DNA of 9,132 nucleotides from an uncultured Campylobacter sp. (GTDB lineage Bacteria > Campylobacterota > Campylobacteria > Campylobacterales > Campylobacteraceae), in NCBI RefSeq assembly GCF_938045205.1, contig NZ_CALIMY010000120.1, forward strand, positions 1-9,132, read 5' to 3'. Under the pieces are notes generated by a model, which did not search any database, was not told the origin of the DNA, and worked only from the letters and a program-made list of their open reading frames with translations. This document shows positions 4,632 through 9,132 of the stretch, piece by piece; positions within the stretch are counted from its first letter, which is position 1; every line of letters begins with the position of its first letter. The position numbers and the translations under genes were made by a program.

Positions 4632-5942
4632 ATGTCAGAAAATCAAACGAAAAAAGGCGGAATTTTAGCCTTTTATTTTAAATCAAGCTTGCTTTGGCGC
4701 ATCATTATCGCTTTAGTGTTGGGCTCTGCGATTGGTATGTTACTACCTAAAAATATGCCGGTGGGTGATACCACGTGGGTGGCGATTTTAACGCCTTTGG
4801 GAGATCTTTTCGTGCGGCTTTTAAAGATGATTATGGTGCCGATCATTATCTGTTCGCTGATCGTGGGCACTAGCAGTATCTCGCCCGCGCACCTGGGCAA
4901 AGTGGGCGTTAAGGCGATCATATTTTACGCTATAACGACGCTTTTTGCGATCGTCATCGGTCTAGCGTGTGCGTTTATATTTTCTCCAGGTAGCGGGCTT
5001 GATCTAAGCGATGCGTCCAAGGCCGTCGAAAAGGCAGCAAACGCGCCTAGTATGAGTAAAATTTTGCTTAATATAATTCCTACGAATCCTTTTGATTCCA
5101 TAGCCAAGGGCGAAATTTTGCCGATCATCGCGTTTTGCTTATTTCTTGGCGTAGGGCTTGCGTTTTGCCGCGACAGTAGTGATGCTCGTATTAAAAATTC
5201 CGCTGATACGGTTTATAATTTTTTCGATGGAATGAGCGAAATTATGTTTAAGGTCGTGCATTGGGTGATGCAATACGCACCAATCGGCGTTTTTGCGCTA
5301 ATGTTTGTAGTGTTTAATAAAAGCGGTATCGAGGCTTTCAGCTCGCTATTAAATGTCACGATTACCCTATACGTGGGACTTGCGATTCAAGTATTTGCGG
5401 TTTATTGCGTTATTTGTATGCTTATCGGAGTTAGCCCGATTAAATTCCTTAAAAAAGTGCGTCCGCCGATGCTTACGGCTTTTGTTACCCGTAGCTCCAA
5501 TGGCACGCTTCCGATTACGATGCAGACCGCCGAAGATATGGGAATTCCAAAGGCGATCTACGGCTTTGTTTTGCCCGTGGGCGCTACGGTGAATATGAAC
5601 GGCACGACCGTGTATTTGGGCGTGTGCACGCTCTTTATCGCTAATGCTTGCGGTATCGATCTAAATAGCAGCCACTACCTCACGATCATCATCACTTCGA
5701 TGCTTGCGGCGATCGGAACTGCCGGGGTTCCGGGAGCCGGTGCGCTGATGCTGCTTTTAGTGCTCGAGTCTATCGGCGTCAAGGTAAGCGGTAATGTAGC
5801 GATCGCTTACGGAATGATTTTAGGCATTGATGCGATTTTGGATATGGGGCGAACCTCGATGAACGTAACGGGCGATGTTGTGGCATCGATCTACGTCGCA
5901 AAGAGCGAAAACGAAATGGATATGAGTAAGTGGGAGAATTAA
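4632..5942 (+). CDS. Dicarboxylate/amino acid:cation symporter (DAACS family, glutamate/aspartate type)
   Basis: 436-residue inner-membrane secondary transporter, full length for the family, probably importing aspartate/glutamate with cations. It shows the ordered landmarks of the GltPh fold: TM3 segment IIFYAITTLF (Y99, T102, T103), re-entrant hairpin 1 TRSSNGTLP (R287-P294), the TM7 motif NMNGT (N321-T325), hairpin 2 TAGVPGAGA (about 363-371), and the TM8 signature DMGRTSMNVTGD. In that signature D404, R407, T408, N411 and D415 match GltPh D394, R397, T398, N401 and D405. The Arg is the residue that binds the side-chain carboxylate, supporting an acidic substrate. An oddity is that the usual NMDGT reads NMNGT, so the Asp ligand of the third sodium site is Asn. 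It is followed after 28 bp by the racemase, so the two are probably one transcript. Aspartate, glutamate and C4-dicarboxylates cannot be fully distinguished from sequence. Confidence 0.92.
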   Translation: MSENQTKKGGILAFYFKSSLLWRIIIALVLGSAIGMLLPKNMPVGDTTWVAILTPLGDLFVRLLKMIMVPIIICSLIVGTSSISPAHLGKVGVKAIIFYAITTLFAIVIGLACAFIFSPGSGLDLSDASKAVEKAANAPSMSKILLNIIPTNPFDSIAKGEILPIIAFCLFLGVGLAFCRDSSDARIKNSADTVYNFFDGMSEIMFKVVHWVMQYAPIGVFALMFVVFNKSGIEAFSSLLNVTITLYVGLAIQVFAVYCVICMLIGVSPIKFLKKVRPPMLTAFVTRSSNGTLPITMQTAEDMGIPKAIYGFVLPVGATVNMNGTTVYLGVCTLFIANACGIDLNSSHYLTIIITSMLAAIGTAGVPGAGALMLLLVLESIGVKVSGNVAIAYGMILGIDAILDMGRTSMNVTGDVVASIYVAKSENEMDMSKWEN

Positions 5943-5970
5943 CCCAAGTAAAATTTAGAAAGGACGAGCT

Positions 5971-6651
5971 ATGAAAAGAGTTGGAATTATCGGCGGAATG
6001 GGACCTTTGGCGAGTGCGGATCTGTATATGAAGATCATAGAAGAGACTGCTGCGGGCAGCGATCAAGAAAATATTCCGCTTGTAATCGATAGCTATCCGC
6101 AGATTGAAGATCGCACGGCATTTATCTTAGGTAAAGGTGAAAATCCGCTTCCGCGCCTAAGCGAGAGCGCTGTTAGGCTCAAAAATGCAGGCTGCAAGGC
6201 GTTTGCGATGGCGTGCAACACGGCGCATTTTTTCGCAGACGATGTAGAAGCTGCGGCGGAAATCCCGCTAATTCATATCGCCGAGGTCACCGTAAAAGCG
6301 ATCCGCAAAAATTATCCAAACGCCCATAAAATAGCTGTGCTAGCTACTATTGGTACAAAAAAAGCTAAAATTTACGACGATCCGCTTAAAGAAGCAGGGC
6401 TAATCAGCGTGGAGCTTGGCGAAGAAAATCAAGCGGTTTTGATGGATTGCATCTACAAAGGAGTTAAGGCGGGCAAGACTGCCGAATACGTGGGGGCTTT
6501 TGAGAATTTGCTAGGCAAAATCGATGCTGATATTTACGTCGTTGCCTGCACTGAGCTGCCGCTATTTTTGCCGTTAATCAAAAGCGATAAAATTTTCGTC
6601 GATCCTACTAGAGAGCTTGCCAAAGCGATCGTGGAATTCTCAAGATCGTAG
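5971..6651 (+). CDS. Aspartate/glutamate racemase family protein, probable aspartate racemase
   Basis: 226-residue cytosolic, cofactor-independent racemase that interconverts L- and D-aspartate (or glutamate) by a two-cysteine, two-base mechanism. It begins with the family hallmark IGIIGGMGPLAS-type segment (VGIIGGMGPLA, residues 4-14). Both catalytic Cys are present: C82 in ACNTAH and C193 in ACTELP, nearly the positions of Cys82/Cys194 in Pyrococcus horikoshii aspartate racemase. Length is normal and the frame is intact. AAAGGA (5959-5964) is 6 nt before the ATG. Only 28 bp separate it from the symporter, suggesting one operon in which imported acidic amino acid is racemised, either to use D-aspartate or to make D-amino acids. 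A MurI-type glutamate racemase for peptidoglycan is less likely, because the N-terminal GGMGPLA pattern is of the aspartate racemase (RacX/YgeA-like) branch. Exact specificity is not shown by sequence. Confidence 0.9.
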   Translation: MKRVGIIGGMGPLASADLYMKIIEETAAGSDQENIPLVIDSYPQIEDRTAFILGKGENPLPRLSESAVRLKNAGCKAFAMACNTAHFFADDVEAAAEIPLIHIAEVTVKAIRKNYPNAHKIAVLATIGTKKAKIYDDPLKEAGLISVELGEENQAVLMDCIYKGVKAGKTAEYVGAFENLLGKIDADIYVVACTELPLFLPLIKSDKIFVDPTRELAKAIVEFSRS

Positions 6652-6665
6652 AGCCGCAAGGCTTT
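6650..6665 (+). terminator. Small GNRA-loop hairpin at the racemase stop
   Basis: AGCC (6652-6655) and GGCT (6660-6663) close a GCAA tetraloop directly after the TAG. A G-U and an A-U pair could extend it into the stop codon. There is no T run, so on its own it is a weak terminator candidate. Confidence 0.22.
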
Positions 6666-6683
6666 GCAAGCGCGAATTTTAAA

Positions 6684-6724
6684 CCGCAAAATTTTATGAT
6701 AATTTAAGTCATAGAATTTTGCGG
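6684..6724. terminator. Long inverted repeat (16-bp stem) after the racemase gene, probable terminator or processing hairpin
   Basis: CCGCAAAATTTTATGA (6684-6699) pairs over its full length with TCATAGAATTTTGCGG (6709-6724). There is one G-U wobble (a single T:G position) and a 9-nt loop. It is the strongest stem-loop in the window and lies 32 bases after the symporter/racemase unit. No long T run follows on either side, so it is not a textbook intrinsic terminator. It may stabilise the mRNA 3' end, act in both directions, or be an intergenic repeat copy. Confidence 0.55.
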
Positions 6725-6943
6725 AATTGCGTTGGCTCAAAATTCCAGGTAAGCGGAATTTATATGATAGCAAAATTTCATCACAGCATTTTAAGCTTAA
6801 AATTTTGTCAAAATTTAATCCGTAAGATCCAGAATTAAAACCTCCGAAGTAAAATTCCGTAACAAAATTTACTCGTAAAATTTCACGCTGAAATTTAAGC
6901 TAAAATTCCATTAAATTTGACCGTTTCTAAAGCCCGAATTTAA
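6725..6943. other. AT-rich spacer before dnaE, many AAATTT words
   Basis: No gene is supported here. AAATTT occurs seven times between 6770 and 6920, mostly within longer forms such as AAAATTTT or CAAAATTT. No longer unit repeats exactly, so I treat this as compositional bias typical of Campylobacter rather than as an array. Confidence 0.5.
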
Positions 6944-6949
6944 TATAAT
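6944..6949 (+). promoter_or_regulatory. dnaE: dnaE promoter -10 box (TATAAT)
   Basis: Perfect TATAAT, 24 bases before the ATG, predicting a start near 6956 and a leader of about 18 nt that keeps the AAGGA ribosome binding site (6964-6968). A TTGACC occurs at 6917-6922, but the 21-bp spacer is too long for a standard -35. Epsilonproteobacterial promoters commonly lack one. Confidence 0.65.
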
Positions 6950-6973
6950 CGCTCCAACAAAAAAAGGATCAAA

Positions 6974-9132
<2,159 letters not shown>

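Overview
The window reads as chromosomal DNA from a Campylobacterales bacterium, most likely a relatively GC-rich Campylobacter (for example of the gracilis/showae/rectus/curvus type). This rests on dense AAATTT/AAAATTTT words between and inside genes, AT-rich spacers around GC-richer genes, TAAAAT/TATAAT -10 boxes with poor -35 boxes, and the protein families present. The species is an inference. All genes I can support lie on the + strand.

Layout. (1) 1-2666: the 3' part of putP (Na+/proline symporter; start outside the window) overlaps by 8 bp a DUF2130-type coiled-coil protein with a plausible PD-(D/E)XK nuclease core. (2) 2667-3387: a long AT-rich stretch with one near-perfect palindrome between weak promoter elements, a 30-codon ORF with a good ribosome binding site, an AT hairpin, and an unrecognised 59-codon ORF. 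(3) 3388-4046: a decayed chimeric locus in which a frameshifted YccF-like start runs into a type IV pilin-like tail. (4) 4047-4381: three consecutive hairpins, then a CAU-anticodon tRNA. (5) 4632-6651: a two-gene unit of a glutamate/aspartate-type DAACS symporter and an aspartate/glutamate racemase, followed by a 16-bp stem inverted repeat. (6) 6974-end: dnaE (DNA polymerase III alpha), cut by the window end, with its own TATAAT promoter.

How it fits together. The transporter and racemase are 28 bp apart and probably co-transcribed. Together they suggest uptake of acidic amino acids and interconversion of D- and L-aspartate (or glutamate). With putP, this fits the amino-acid-based nutrition of Campylobacter, in which aspartate can feed fumarate. 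dnaE is an independent housekeeping gene. The DUF2130 gene is the least understood intact gene. The YccF/pilin segment beside the tRNA looks like degraded accessory DNA.

I see no CRISPR array, intact insertion sequence, integrase or obvious defence island. The most interesting points are the chimeric pilin-like ORF, the nuclease-like motif in the DUF2130 protein, an Asp-to-Asn change in a sodium-site motif of the symporter, and the apparently complete metal site in the DnaE PHP domain.
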